Below the pieces are notes generated by a model. The model was not told the origin of the DNA and did not search any database. It saw nothing but the letters and a program-made list of their open reading frames with translations. From positions 1 to 10,573 of the forward strand of contig JAOAJJ010000027.1 of NCBI GenBank assembly GCA_026414245.1: 10,573 nucleotides of DNA. The letters are read 5' to 3'. Both the position numbers and the translations under genes were made by a program. The DNA is from Candidatus Bathyarchaeota archaeon. Lineage in GTDB: Archaea; Thermoproteota; Bathyarchaeia; Bathyarchaeales; DTEX01. Positions within the stretch are counted from its first letter, which is position 1, and each line of letters begins with the position of its first letter. Positions 1-6,208 of the stretch are shown here, in pieces.

Positions 1-393
1 CATTATGGCGGCTCTAAAGAGTATCCCACATGCTGTTAAAACTAAAGTTGATTTAACTCTATATCCTTGAATACCTCGATCCATAGATTTTATGGCAGAC
101 ATGCCGGAAAATAGACCTAAAAGCATGCTAACGATTGCTGACAGATTGTAGAAGGGTCCTGCGAGCAAGGCTCCCGGGAAAACGGCTAAAAGCACAAGCG
201 TATTTACTACGGATATAAGTGCGCCTACTGAAAAGCCGTATAACAAGAATGCTGCAACTATGGGCACCTCCCACACCTGATATATTAGGAATGGTGCGTA
301 GGGAGCTGGGATCCTTATGGGTGAAAAAAGGTTGAGGCTTACTGTGAGCGCCGTGAAGACGGCAATAAGCGCAATCTTTCTTGACCTTAGCAT
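1..393 (-). CDS. ECF-type transporter S component (integral membrane), 3' part beyond window edge
   Basis: The minus-strand frame is open for 131 codons from an ATG at 393 to base 1 and continues off the window, so the C-terminus is missing. I translated it by hand. The protein starts MLRSRKIALIAVF and is almost entirely hydrophobic, with membrane segments at about residues 7-22, 36-50, 53-73, 77-100 and 112-129. A short Arg/Lys N-terminus followed by a helix and a Pro-rich loop (SPIRIPAPYAPF) is typical of substrate-binding S components of energy-coupling factor vitamin importers, which work with the ECF ATPases and EcfT. Neither partner is in view. The substrate cannot be read from the sequence; riboflavin or another vitamin is plausible. 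The start is supported by an AGGGGAG Shine-Dalgarno about 6 nt upstream (near 400-406). A TATA box and palindromes lie upstream, so it probably has its own regulated promoter rather than relying on vapBC. Confidence 0.75.
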   Translation of the reverse strand, partial: MLRSRKIALIAVFTALTVSLNLFSPIRIPAPYAPFLIYQVWEVPIVAAFLLYGFSVGALISVVNTLVLLAVFPGALLAGPFYNLSAIVSMLLGLFSGMSAIKSMDRGIQGYRVKSTLVLTACGILFRAAIM

Positions 394-445
394 GAGTTCT
401 CCCCTAATTTACGCTACTTGTCTATGCAAGAAATACTTCAAATAC

Positions 446-455
446 TATTATTTAA
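446..455 (-). promoter_or_regulatory. TATA box for the ECF S-component gene
   Basis: Minus strand reads TTAAATAATA, close to the archaeal box A. Its centre is about 57 bp upstream of the ATG at 393, predicting a transcript start near 424 and a leader of about 30 nt that contains the Shine-Dalgarno. Confidence 0.5.
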
Positions 456-480
456 GAGTAACTACTCAAAATTGAGTAGT
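456..480. promoter_or_regulatory. Nested inverted repeats, candidate operator (or vapC terminator)
   Basis: Two overlapping perfect palindromes: GAGTA-AC-TACTC at 456-467, and ACTACTCAA-AA-TTGAGTAGT at 461-480 with 9-bp arms. They share the central TACTC, giving three alternating copies of the 5-mer. The element ends on the first base of the vapC stop codon and sits directly upstream of the TATA box of the ECF gene, where an archaeal regulator could block or recruit TBP/TFB. The 2-nt loop and the lack of a T tract argue against a simple terminator, so an operator is my preferred reading. Confidence 0.5.
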
Positions 481-956
481 CAATGAACCATATATTCGCC
501 TAAGCGGGCGGCTCCAGAGTACTCCTTTATATGCTTCAGCTTCACCATGCTGAGCTCCGGCATTCTTTGGTGGCTCAGGAGCCTATCATCCGCTGTGTAC
601 ATGGTGGCGTTTAGGCTTGATGCTAGCGCTATGTACGCTGCATCGTAAACTGTGATGTTGTAGTCTAGGCTTATCTTTAGGCTCTTTGAGGCTATGTTTG
701 GGTCTATCTCGTGGAGTCTTACCTCGGATCTCGCTATGAGCTCTAGCGCCTTTTCCGCCACATCCCTATCTATGAATCTCTTTAAATGGTATTTTCTCAG
801 GGCGCTGGCAGCCTCTAATAGGATGATGCTTGGGGCATGGATTTCCACTCTGCCATTTAGGAAGTCATCTCTTAGTCTCAGAGCGTGCTCGGTGTAATCC
901 TCCGGTATAACCCATTTAACGATGACGCTGACATCAGCGACTATTTTATCGCCCAT
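480..956 (-). CDS. vapC: VapC-type PIN-domain ribonuclease toxin
   Basis: A 158-aa single PIN domain, normal size for VapC. The four acidic residues expected to hold Mg2+ are present: Asp8 (VADVS near the N-terminus), Glu48 (LLEAASAL), Asp105 (VYDAAYIALA) and Asp123/Asp124 (YTADDRLL). PIN toxins of this family cleave RNA, often tRNA or rRNA, when released from their antitoxin. The ATG at 956 is chosen over an upstream start at 998 because a GGGAGGAT Shine-Dalgarno precedes it by a few bases. It also overlaps the 3' end of vapB by 11 bp, the usual translational coupling in this operon type. It has an intact reading frame and a complete active site, so it is probably functional. Its target is unknown. 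Confidence 0.88.
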   Translation of the reverse strand: MGDKIVADVSVIVKWVIPEDYTEHALRLRDDFLNGRVEIHAPSIILLEAASALRKYHLKRFIDRDVAEKALELIARSEVRLHEIDPNIASKSLKISLDYNITVYDAAYIALASSLNATMYTADDRLLSHQRMPELSMVKLKHIKEYSGAARLGEYMVH

Positions 957-1170
957 CCCTATCCTCCCGGATGAACTCGGCTGAAAGGTTGCCTTCAATC
1001 CTCCTTATGCCCTCCCTAAGCCTGTCCATTTCCAATCTAAGTCTCTCAGCTCTCTTTATCCTTACGAGCTCCTCTAAGAAAGCTCTGAGCTCGCTGGCAT
1101 AATCTATTCCGAGTCTCTCAAGCTCCTCCTTAAGTCTCCTAGGAACCCTTAAACTGATGACTACGCTCAA
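946..1170 (-). CDS. vapB: VapB-type antitoxin, ribbon-helix-helix-like
   Basis: A 74-aa, highly charged protein. The N-terminus, SVVISLRVPRRLKEEL, has the alternating beta-strand plus helix pattern of ribbon-helix-helix or AbrB-like archaeal VapB antitoxins that bind their own promoter. The C-terminal half is rich in Arg and Glu and would wrap VapC. I choose the TTG at 1170, giving MSVVISLRVP, which is preceded 6 nt upstream by GGTG (1177-1180). In-frame GTG 1179 and TTG 1182 are alternatives that add 3-4 residues. The gene is immediately upstream of vapC and overlaps it by 11 bp, so the pair is one operon. Autoregulation by the VapBC complex is known for the family; inverted repeats around the promoter fit this. 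Confidence 0.8.
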   Translation of the reverse strand: MSVVISLRVPRRLKEELERLGIDYASELRAFLEELVRIKRAERLRLEMDRLREGIRRIEGNLSAEFIREDRDGR

Positions 1171-1423
1171 TGTAAACACCAAAAAGCGTCACAACTGTAG
1201 ACAATATAAAGTTTACGCTTACAGCATAATCTTCATCGGAGAAAGATTGGTGGAATACATGCAGCTACCGCTGTTGAAAACAAAAAACAAAATAACTATT
1301 ATAGTGAGATACATGGAAAAGATAGGGACTTTTCACTCCTTTAGGTTTGGAAACTGTGGGCGCTTCGAGTTCAAATCAACCCTCTATTAGGGGCACTTAA
1401 TTCTCAATGCATCCGCTCTCCTG
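1171..1423. other. Intergenic region between the FmdE-like gene and vapB
   Basis: About 250 bp, AT-rich. Apart from the vapBC promoter at its left end I see no convincing gene. A 77-codon plus-strand frame starting at 1157 begins inside vapB and has no recognisable features, so I treat it as chance. Confidence 0.5.
1202..1211 (-). promoter_or_regulatory. TATA box of vapBC
   Basis: Minus strand CTTTATATTG, preceded by a purine-rich BRE-like GTAAA. Its centre is about 36 bp upstream of TTG 1170, predicting a transcript start near 1181 and a very short leader. Inverted 6-mers flank it: GTAAAC 1172-1177 with GTTTAC 1211-1216, and AAGCGT 1184-1189 with ACGCTT 1215-1220. Confidence 0.55.
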
Positions 1424-1915
1424 TTAACCTCCCTTCTCAATCGATATATCGAATAGATCATTTACATCTTCGCTCATTATTTTAAGGGCTTTCCGCTCAG
1501 AATCCCCTTTCGTAGACATATCTTTAAGGCTTTCAAGCACACGCTCTTTTAACCTCATTTTAAGGGATCTTTCGCCGTTAATGAAGGTTATTGAAACCGA
1601 TTCTCCGTTTCTAGCCGTAATGTTACCTTTTCCCATAGTGCAGCCTGTAGTAACCTGGATTCCATCAATGATGCAGGAGTATGGTGGGCTGAGCTTTGTT
1701 TCAACAATCACTCTTATTTTAGAGTGATCTTTTCCAAGAATCTTGTTGGCGTATAATCCTGCCTTTAATCCTAATATGAGAAATGGGCCCAGGTGACCAT
1801 GGAATCTTATGGCTTCATTTAGAAGTTCGCTCGAAACTTCATGGCTTTCCTTAACCAATTTCTTTCCATCCCTCCCCGCCGGCATTAAATCTATATACGA
1901 TGTCACTAGCTCCAT
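1424..1915 (-). CDS. FmdE-domain protein (formylmethanofuran dehydrogenase subunit E-like)
   Basis: A protein of about 163 aa made of essentially one FmdE-type domain. It has the diagnostic HGHLGPF (residues 39-45, using ATG 1915) and the later Cys81 and IDGIQVTTGCTMGKGNI block with Cys92 and Lys96. FmdE-family proteins are found in methanogens and in many non-methanogenic archaea and bacteria, often as stand-alone proteins of unknown role, sometimes linked to molybdopterin enzymes. The Cys usual in the HGHxCP motif is Gly43 here, so metal binding would rest on His39/His41, Cys81 and Cys92. The C-terminal zinc ribbon of longer FmdE proteins is absent. No other formylmethanofuran dehydrogenase genes are nearby, so a methanogenic role is not supported. 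The start is uncertain: TTG 1933, ATG 1915 and ATG 1885 are all in frame, none with a convincing Shine-Dalgarno. The domain begins near residue 30, so all three keep it whole. Confidence 0.8.
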   Translation of the reverse strand: MELVTSYIDLMPAGRDGKKLVKESHEVSSELLNEAIRFHGHLGPFLILGLKAGLYANKILGKDHSKIRVIVETKLSPPYSCIIDGIQVTTGCTMGKGNITARNGESVSITFINGERSLKMRLKERVLESLKDMSTKGDSERKALKIMSEDVNDLFDISIEKGG

Positions 1916-2041
1916 AAAAAGGTTAAACCTCAATTGATTTGCAGTTTCTATGAAAACCAGTAGACCTATCTAGCGCTTAGAATAGATTAAAAGAAACGGG
2001 GGTTTAAACAATAATGCTTTATTGAGTTCTCCATCGATACA

Positions 2042-2064
2042 CATTAAATTAACAATTATATATT
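2042..2064 (+). promoter_or_regulatory. Promoter region of the ADP-ribosylglycohydrolase gene
   Basis: Two TATA-like boxes on the plus strand, CATTAAATT (2042-2050) and TTATATATT (2056-2064), lie 35-50 bp upstream of ATG 2096. The intergenic region is shared with the divergently oriented FmdE-like gene. Confidence 0.45.
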
Positions 2065-2095
2065 ATTATGGTAATATTATTTCTTGGGAGTTTTC

Positions 2096-4009
2096 ATGAA
2101 ACTACAAATTAGTGGGAAAACTTATTGGGATAAAGTTTATGGCTGCTGGTTGGGTAAAAACGCTGGTGGAACGGTTGGAGGGCCCCTAGAGGCTCTTTAT
2201 GGACGAGAGGAGATGTTTGATGTTTGGTGGTATCCTAAGCTAGTTGAGGGCGGGGTACCTAACGATGATTTAGAAATCCAGCTCGTTTGGCTTCAGGCGC
2301 TCAGGGATAGCGGCATATATTTGACTGCACGGGAGCTGGCTGAATATTGGCTTGACTGCGTATTTTACAATTATGATGAGTATGGGTTACATAAGACAAA
2401 CTTGAGGCTTGGCTTACAGCCTCCAGCTTCAGGCTGGTATAATAATTGGTTTAAGGATTGTATGGGCAGCCCTATAAGGTCGGAGATATGGGCCTGCATA
2501 GCGCCAGGTGCACCTAACATCGCTGCCAGGTACGCTTATCAGGATGCTATGTGTGATCACGCTGGAGGCGAGTCGGTTTACGGCGAAATATTTAACGCTG
2601 TTGTTGAGTCCGCAGCCTTCTTCATAAGCGATCGTGTTAAGCTGGTGAATATAGGCTTAGCATCTATCCCTAAAGAATCTTTGACGTCGAAAGCCGTAAG
2701 AACTGCGCTGGAAGCCTATCTGGATGGATTAGGCTGGAAGGAGGCTCGTGAAAGGGTTAAAGAGGCGGTTTACAGCCCCATAGCCCAATACTCGCCCATA
2801 AACCTAGGCTTCCAAACCATCGGCTTACTATACGGAGAGGGCTTCGGCGACGCTATCTGCAAGGCTGTAAACTGCGGATGGGATACTGACTGCACTGGAG
2901 CAACCGTGGGAGCTATTTGGGGAATAATATATGGTGGAAGCAGCCTACCTGAAGAATGGATTAAACCTCTAGGCGACGTCGTCGCTGTTAGTGGAGGGAT
3001 AAAAAACATACGTGTTCCAAAAACGCTTGGAGAGCTGACTGATGAAGTATGTGGCATAGGTAGAAAGGTCTTATCTTACTTTAATGCTCCAGTAGAAATT
3101 TCGGAGACCGACGACTTCACGGATGCGGAAAAAGTTCTTAACCAATTGGTCAATGAGGTTAAAAGCCTCTGGAATCTGCCACCCAATACTATAGACCATG
3201 ATTTGGTGAGCGTAAGAGCGTCGGTAACATATATAGATAGCCCAGCTATTCTCCCCAATGAAGAAAACCGTTTTCTAGTAGCTGTTGAGAACAAGCGTTT
3301 GACAACTATATCTGGCATAATGGAGGTTCATGTGCCACGTGGCTGGGTTCTGGAGCCAAGTGCTCCGCAACGAATAGAGCTTAAATCGAAGGAGCAGGTA
3401 TCCTTCACTTTCTCGGTTACTGCTCCAGCAGCCTACATAAATCCCTCAAATAAATGCTCGGCTAGAATAGTGTTGGATGATAGGCCGAGGCTCATGGAGA
3501 TTCCAGTGGTTTTTGTCGGAGGCTTCCGCTGGCTTGTTTCAGAAGTCTTCCGTAAACCCCTATCTTTGGAGGCATTCTTTCCGCCTGAAAGAGACTTAAA
3601 CCTATATGAAGCTGGTGAAGGATGGAGGATTGTCTCATGGCCTGAAAACTCGCTTGAGGTTGAGGGCTTCTTTATGGGTGAACCTGGAATAATATACTTA
3701 AGGCACTTCATTTATTCGCCGAGCGACAGGAGAGTTGTAATCGGTGTGCCGAACAATAGCCGGATGAGGCTTTGGCTTAACGGCAGAATGATACATGAAA
3801 CAGTTAAGCCGGTCCCATTGAGACCAAATTATAGCGGTGATGGCTCAAACTATGCGGCAGCCGACCTTAAAAGCGGCTGGAATCACGTTATGATAAAGCT
3901 TCTGCGCGGCGAAGAACCTTTAAAGGCTCACTTCACCATAGCTGACAGCGAGTGGCACAGTGGGATGACAAATCTGGTTCGCTGTAGGCTTCCATGGGAA
4001 TCTTGCTGA
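2096..4009 (+). CDS. ADP-ribosylglycohydrolase-family protein with C-terminal beta-sandwich domains
   Basis: 637 aa, more than twice the size of classical DraG/ARH enzymes (about 300 aa). Residues 8-330 form the all-helical ADP-ribosylglycohydrolase fold. They include the opening GCWLGKNAGGTVGGPLE (16-32), the first acidic pair in PNDDLE (Asp57, Asp58), and GWDTDCTGATVGAIWG (261-276) with Asp263 and Asp265, expected to bind two Mg2+ ions. The family removes ADP-ribose from proteins or small molecules, but this long subfamily is better known from bacteria and its substrate is not established; a sugar or nucleoside glycoside is possible. Residues of about 371-478 resemble an Ig-like NEW3-type domain (DSPAILPNEENRFLVAVEN, then VPRGW). 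The remaining 160 residues look like a galactose-binding-like jelly roll (RLWLNGRMIHE, then SGWNHVMIKL). No signal peptide is visible, so it is probably cytoplasmic. Start ATG 2096 has GGGAG at 2086-2090 just upstream; TTG 2084 is rejected because it overlaps that site. Confidence 0.85.
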   Translation: MKLQISGKTYWDKVYGCWLGKNAGGTVGGPLEALYGREEMFDVWWYPKLVEGGVPNDDLEIQLVWLQALRDSGIYLTARELAEYWLDCVFYNYDEYGLHKTNLRLGLQPPASGWYNNWFKDCMGSPIRSEIWACIAPGAPNIAARYAYQDAMCDHAGGESVYGEIFNAVVESAAFFISDRVKLVNIGLASIPKESLTSKAVRTALEAYLDGLGWKEARERVKEAVYSPIAQYSPINLGFQTIGLLYGEGFGDAICKAVNCGWDTDCTGATVGAIWGIIYGGSSLPEEWIKPLGDVVAVSGGIKNIRVPKTLGELTDEVCGIGRKVLSYFNAPVEISETDDFTDAEKVLNQLVNEVKSLWNLPPNTIDHDLVSVRASVTYIDSPAILPNEENRFLVAVENKRLTTISGIMEVHVPRGWVLEPSAPQRIELKSKEQVSFTFSVTAPAAYINPSNKCSARIVLDDRPRLMEIPVVFVGGFRWLVSEVFRKPLSLEAFFPPERDLNLYEAGEGWRIVSWPENSLEVEGFFMGEPGIIYLRHFIYSPSDRRVVIGVPNNSRMRLWLNGRMIHETVKPVPLRPNYSGDGSNYAAADLKSGWNHVMIKLLRGEEPLKAHFTIADSEWHSGMTNLVRCRLPWESC

Positions 4010-4011
4010 TT

Positions 4012-4020
4012 ACCCTTTTT
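4012..4020 (+). terminator. Poly-T terminator after the ADP-ribosylglycohydrolase gene
   Basis: ACCCTTTTT begins 3 bp after the stop codon. Short T tracts are sufficient to terminate archaeal RNA polymerase. Confidence 0.35.
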
Positions 4021-4050
4021 AGATGACGGAAAAATAAAATGTTTTCCAGT

Positions 4051-4060
4051 AAATTTATTT
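4051..4060 (+). promoter_or_regulatory. TATA box giving a leaderless coiled-coil mRNA
   Basis: AAATTTATTT is centred about 29 bp upstream of ATG 4085, so transcription should start at or within a few bases of the ATG. No Shine-Dalgarno is present, consistent with a leaderless message. Confidence 0.5.
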
Positions 4061-4084
4061 TGGACGTTTGCTAGTTCTCATTAT

Positions 4085-4408
4085 ATGTCGCAGACGACAA
4101 TATTGGAGAAGCTTAAGGAAGATCTCCGAAAAATTGATGAGATGCTGGCGGCTTTAGAATCAGAGAAAAATAGGGTCGATGAAGAGTTCTCCGCGGCTTT
4201 AAATGAAGAAAACAAGATATTTGAGGAGATGCGGCACTGTAGAGATCAATACAGATACAATCAGCTTGAAATAAGACTTAATGCTGCCGCTAGGCGTAGG
4301 AGAGAGATTGAATTGAAGAAGAATGAAATAGAGAGAAAGATAAAAGGGTATAGTGAGGAGAAGGCTAGACTGCAAATGAGGATAGAATACTTGAAACCTA
4401 AAACCTAA
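4085..4408 (+). CDS. Small coiled-coil protein of unknown function
   Basis: 107 aa, about half of them Glu, Lys, Arg or Asp, with leucines and isoleucines at heptad spacing across nearly the whole length (ILEKLKEDLRKIDEMLAAL at the start, IELKKNEIERKI later). There is no glycine before the last quarter and a single central break near Arg58-Tyr62 (CRDQYRYNQLE), so it may fold as a two-helix hairpin or a long dimeric rod. It has one Cys, no membrane segment and no recognisable catalytic motif. I do not recognise the family. Prefoldin-like or SMC-like segments look similar in composition, but nothing specific supports either. The own leaderless promoter and intact frame support a real gene, separate from the upstream glycohydrolase. 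Confidence 0.7.
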   Translation: MSQTTILEKLKEDLRKIDEMLAALESEKNRVDEEFSAALNEENKIFEEMRHCRDQYRYNQLEIRLNAAARRRREIELKKNEIERKIKGYSEEKARLQMRIEYLKPKT

Positions 4409-4423
4409 ACCCGGATACTTCCC

Positions 4424-4434
4424 TATTTTTTCTC
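4424..4434 (+). terminator. T-rich terminator after the coiled-coil gene
   Basis: A CTATTTTTTCT tract about 15 bp past the stop codon, in the gap between two convergent genes. A small hairpin, TAGCG-AAG-CGCTA (4445-4457), follows and lies just beyond the 3' end of the opposing UMP kinase gene. Confidence 0.4.
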
Positions 4435-4471
4435 AGCAAACACCTAGCGAAGCGCTAATAATGCTAAACAC

Positions 4472-5146
4472 TCACCTTATCACGGTTCCAATTTTTACAC
4501 CATTTATAGCTAACAAAATGTTTTCTGGTTTAAAGCCGTTAACAACTATTGTTTTTATGCGCTTCTCCTTCAGTATCCGGAGGGCTTCAGGGTCAATTAT
4601 TTGATGTATTCCAGCTTTATGCTTATTTTCAGCCAGCATTTTCTCCAATTCATCAAAACTTGTCTCATCTAGTTTTTCGGCATCTGGATATTTCCGCGGG
4701 TCCCTTGTATATATGCCCTCCTGATCAGACGCCTTAATAATCAGCTCAGCTCCAATCTCTGAGGCTAGTAGTGCCGCCACGGTGTCGGTGGTCATGCCTG
4801 GCTTAACGCCGCCCATAACAACTATGCTCCTCTCCCTAAGAGTTTTAGCAGCTTCATCGATAGATGTGGGAATATTTTTCCACTCGTACCCACCTATCTT
4901 CATAGCTAATGTTTGAGCCAGGAGCCTTGAAACCGATATGGCTATCTCATCCTGCTCCCGCTCAGATAACCCTAACTCCTGCGCTAACTTTATGAAATCC
5001 CGGGCTGGTTTGCCTCCGCCAACAACTACGGCTATTTCATGCCCTTTATCCCTCAGATCAGTTATAAGCTCAGCGTATCTGCGAATTAACTCCGGATTCG
5101 GCGGTGAAGCCGCAACAGAGCCGCCAATCCTTATGACAACCCTCAT
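4472..5146 (-). CDS. pyrH: Uridylate kinase (UMP kinase), archaeal type
   Basis: 224 aa, the usual size for archaeal UMP kinase. This amino-acid-kinase-fold enzyme phosphorylates UMP to UDP with ATP in pyrimidine nucleotide synthesis. Motifs in order: the N-terminal strand and Gly loop MRVVIRIGGSVAA (1-13), the nucleotide loop VVVGGGKPARDF, VMGGVKPGMTTDTVAALLAS for UMP binding, KASDQEGIYTRDPRKYPDA for the ATP site, and HQIIDPEAL near the C-terminus. I choose ATG 5146 over ATG 5206 because the protein then begins directly with the first beta strand, as in the family. In addition, an AT-rich TATA-like stretch (5186-5199) lies inside what would be the 20-residue extension. The gene is transcribed divergently from the MBL-fold gene. 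Confidence 0.92.
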   Translation of the reverse strand: MRVVIRIGGSVAASPPNPELIRRYAELITDLRDKGHEIAVVVGGGKPARDFIKLAQELGLSEREQDEIAISVSRLLAQTLAMKIGGYEWKNIPTSIDEAAKTLRERSIVVMGGVKPGMTTDTVAALLASEIGAELIIKASDQEGIYTRDPRKYPDAEKLDETSFDELEKMLAENKHKAGIHQIIDPEALRILKEKRIKTIVVNGFKPENILLAINGVKIGTVIR

Positions 5147-5185
5147 GGCTGCAACCACGTTGTTTTTGCTTAGAGGCTCTAACCT

Positions 5186-5199
5186 AAAAAATAAATTAT
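5186..5199 (-). promoter_or_regulatory. TATA-like box for pyrH
   Basis: Minus strand ATAATTTATTTTTT, centred about 46 bp upstream of ATG 5146, predicts a transcript start near 5167 and a leader of about 20 nt. It supports the shorter pyrH start. Confidence 0.4.
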
Positions 5200-5368
5200 C
5201 TACCATAAAAGTATTAGTCTTAAATTCAAGTTTACTCTCCTCCCGGGATTCTGGATGCTTAGGCTACCCATTAAACAATGCTCTCCACCCATTCACCAAA
5301 GGATTTAATTGCATCATTAAACCAAATAATTTTAATAGAGCTCCGGAAGGTGATGGAGAAAAAGGACC

Positions 5369-6208
5369 ATGCTTAAACTGATTTTTCTTGGAAGCGGGGG
5401 CGGACGCTTCGCGACGATAACCCAGAAGAGGAGAACTGGAGGAATAAGGATTATTTCAGATCAGGGCGGCATTAATATGCATATTGATCCAGGCCCAGGG
5501 GCGCTCGTGTATTCGCTGGAGATGGGTTTAGATCCGCGGAAAGTTAGGGCGATATTTGTCTCGCATTCACATCTCGATCACTCGAATGATGCTGAGCCGC
5601 TTATAGAGGCTATGAGTGAGGGGACAACTAGGAAGCGAGGGGTTTTAGTAGCCGCCCGCAGCGTCTTGAAGGGTAATGAGGTATGTGAGAGCTCCATAAC
5701 AAGGTATCATCAAGCCATGCCTGAAAGGGTTATTGAGGCGATAGCCGGTGAATCATTTGATGTTGGAGGGATAAACGTTACCGTATGTAAAGCGGTTCAC
5801 TCCGACCCCGACACAGTTGGTTTCCGCTTTGAAGCGAAGGAATTTGGAGGTTTTGCCTACATGCCCGACTCAGAGTACTTCAGCGACATATCAAAGTTTT
5901 ACAGCGGGTTAAGGCTGCTTATACTGTCTGTCCTAAGGCCGTCAGGTCAACCTTGGGAGGGGCATATGACAACTGACGACGCTATAAGAATAATTGAGGA
6001 GACCCGTCCAGAGATGGCTTTAATAACCCATTTTGGTATGCAGATGATACTTAGGGGCCCGGAGAAGGAGGCTGAGTTAATAGAGAGGAAGACTGGGGTT
6101 CCAATTAGGGCGGCCTTCGACGGGATGAGGGTTATTTTAGGTGAAGAGATTCTTATAAGTGGAGAATCGAGGAGAGGGAGGGATCTAAGCAGTTTCCTAG
6201 ATCTCTAA
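5369..6208 (+). CDS. Metallo-beta-lactamase-fold hydrolase
   Basis: 279 aa with the complete two-metal site of the fold. It has the HxHxDH motif as SHSHLDHSND (His66, His68, Asp70, His71), a His144 in KAVHSDPDT, the bridging acidic residue Asp167 (MPDSEY), and the C-terminal His221 (ITHFGM). The N-terminus, LKLIFLGSGGGRF, followed by an early IDPGPGAL strand, resembles the tRNase Z/PhnP-like branch. The flexible arm of tRNase Z is not seen, so the substrate (nucleic acid, cyclic phosphate or other phosphodiester) is open. Conserved archaeal homologues of unknown function are common. The ATG is preceded by GGTGATGGAG (5349-5358), complementary to 16S rRNA, and an AT-rich TATA-like stretch near 5325-5338. 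Its 3' end overlaps the valS stop by 4 bp, tail to tail. Confidence 0.85.
   Translation: MLKLIFLGSGGGRFATITQKRRTGGIRIISDQGGINMHIDPGPGALVYSLEMGLDPRKVRAIFVSHSHLDHSNDAEPLIEAMSEGTTRKRGVLVAARSVLKGNEVCESSITRYHQAMPERVIEAIAGESFDVGGINVTVCKAVHSDPDTVGFRFEAKEFGGFAYMPDSEYFSDISKFYSGLRLLILSVLRPSGQPWEGHMTTDDAIRIIEETRPEMALITHFGMQMILRGPEKEAELIERKTGVPIRAAFDGMRVILGEEILISGESRRGRDLSSFLDL

Noticed and set aside
1361..1385. TTCAAATC, resembling a tRNA T-loop
   Set aside because: Only the G-C pair closing the loop forms; the other T-stem positions do not pair, and no acceptor, D or anticodon arm is found upstream, so this is not a tRNA or a clear attachment-site remnant.
1157..1390. 77-codon plus-strand reading frame
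   Set aside because: It starts inside vapB on the opposite strand, has no Shine-Dalgarno or promoter match, and its composition reads as translated AT-rich intergenic DNA.
5147..5206. 20-residue N-terminal extension of UMP kinase from ATG 5206
   Set aside because: The shorter start begins exactly at the conserved first strand, and the extension covers an AT-rich TATA-like element.
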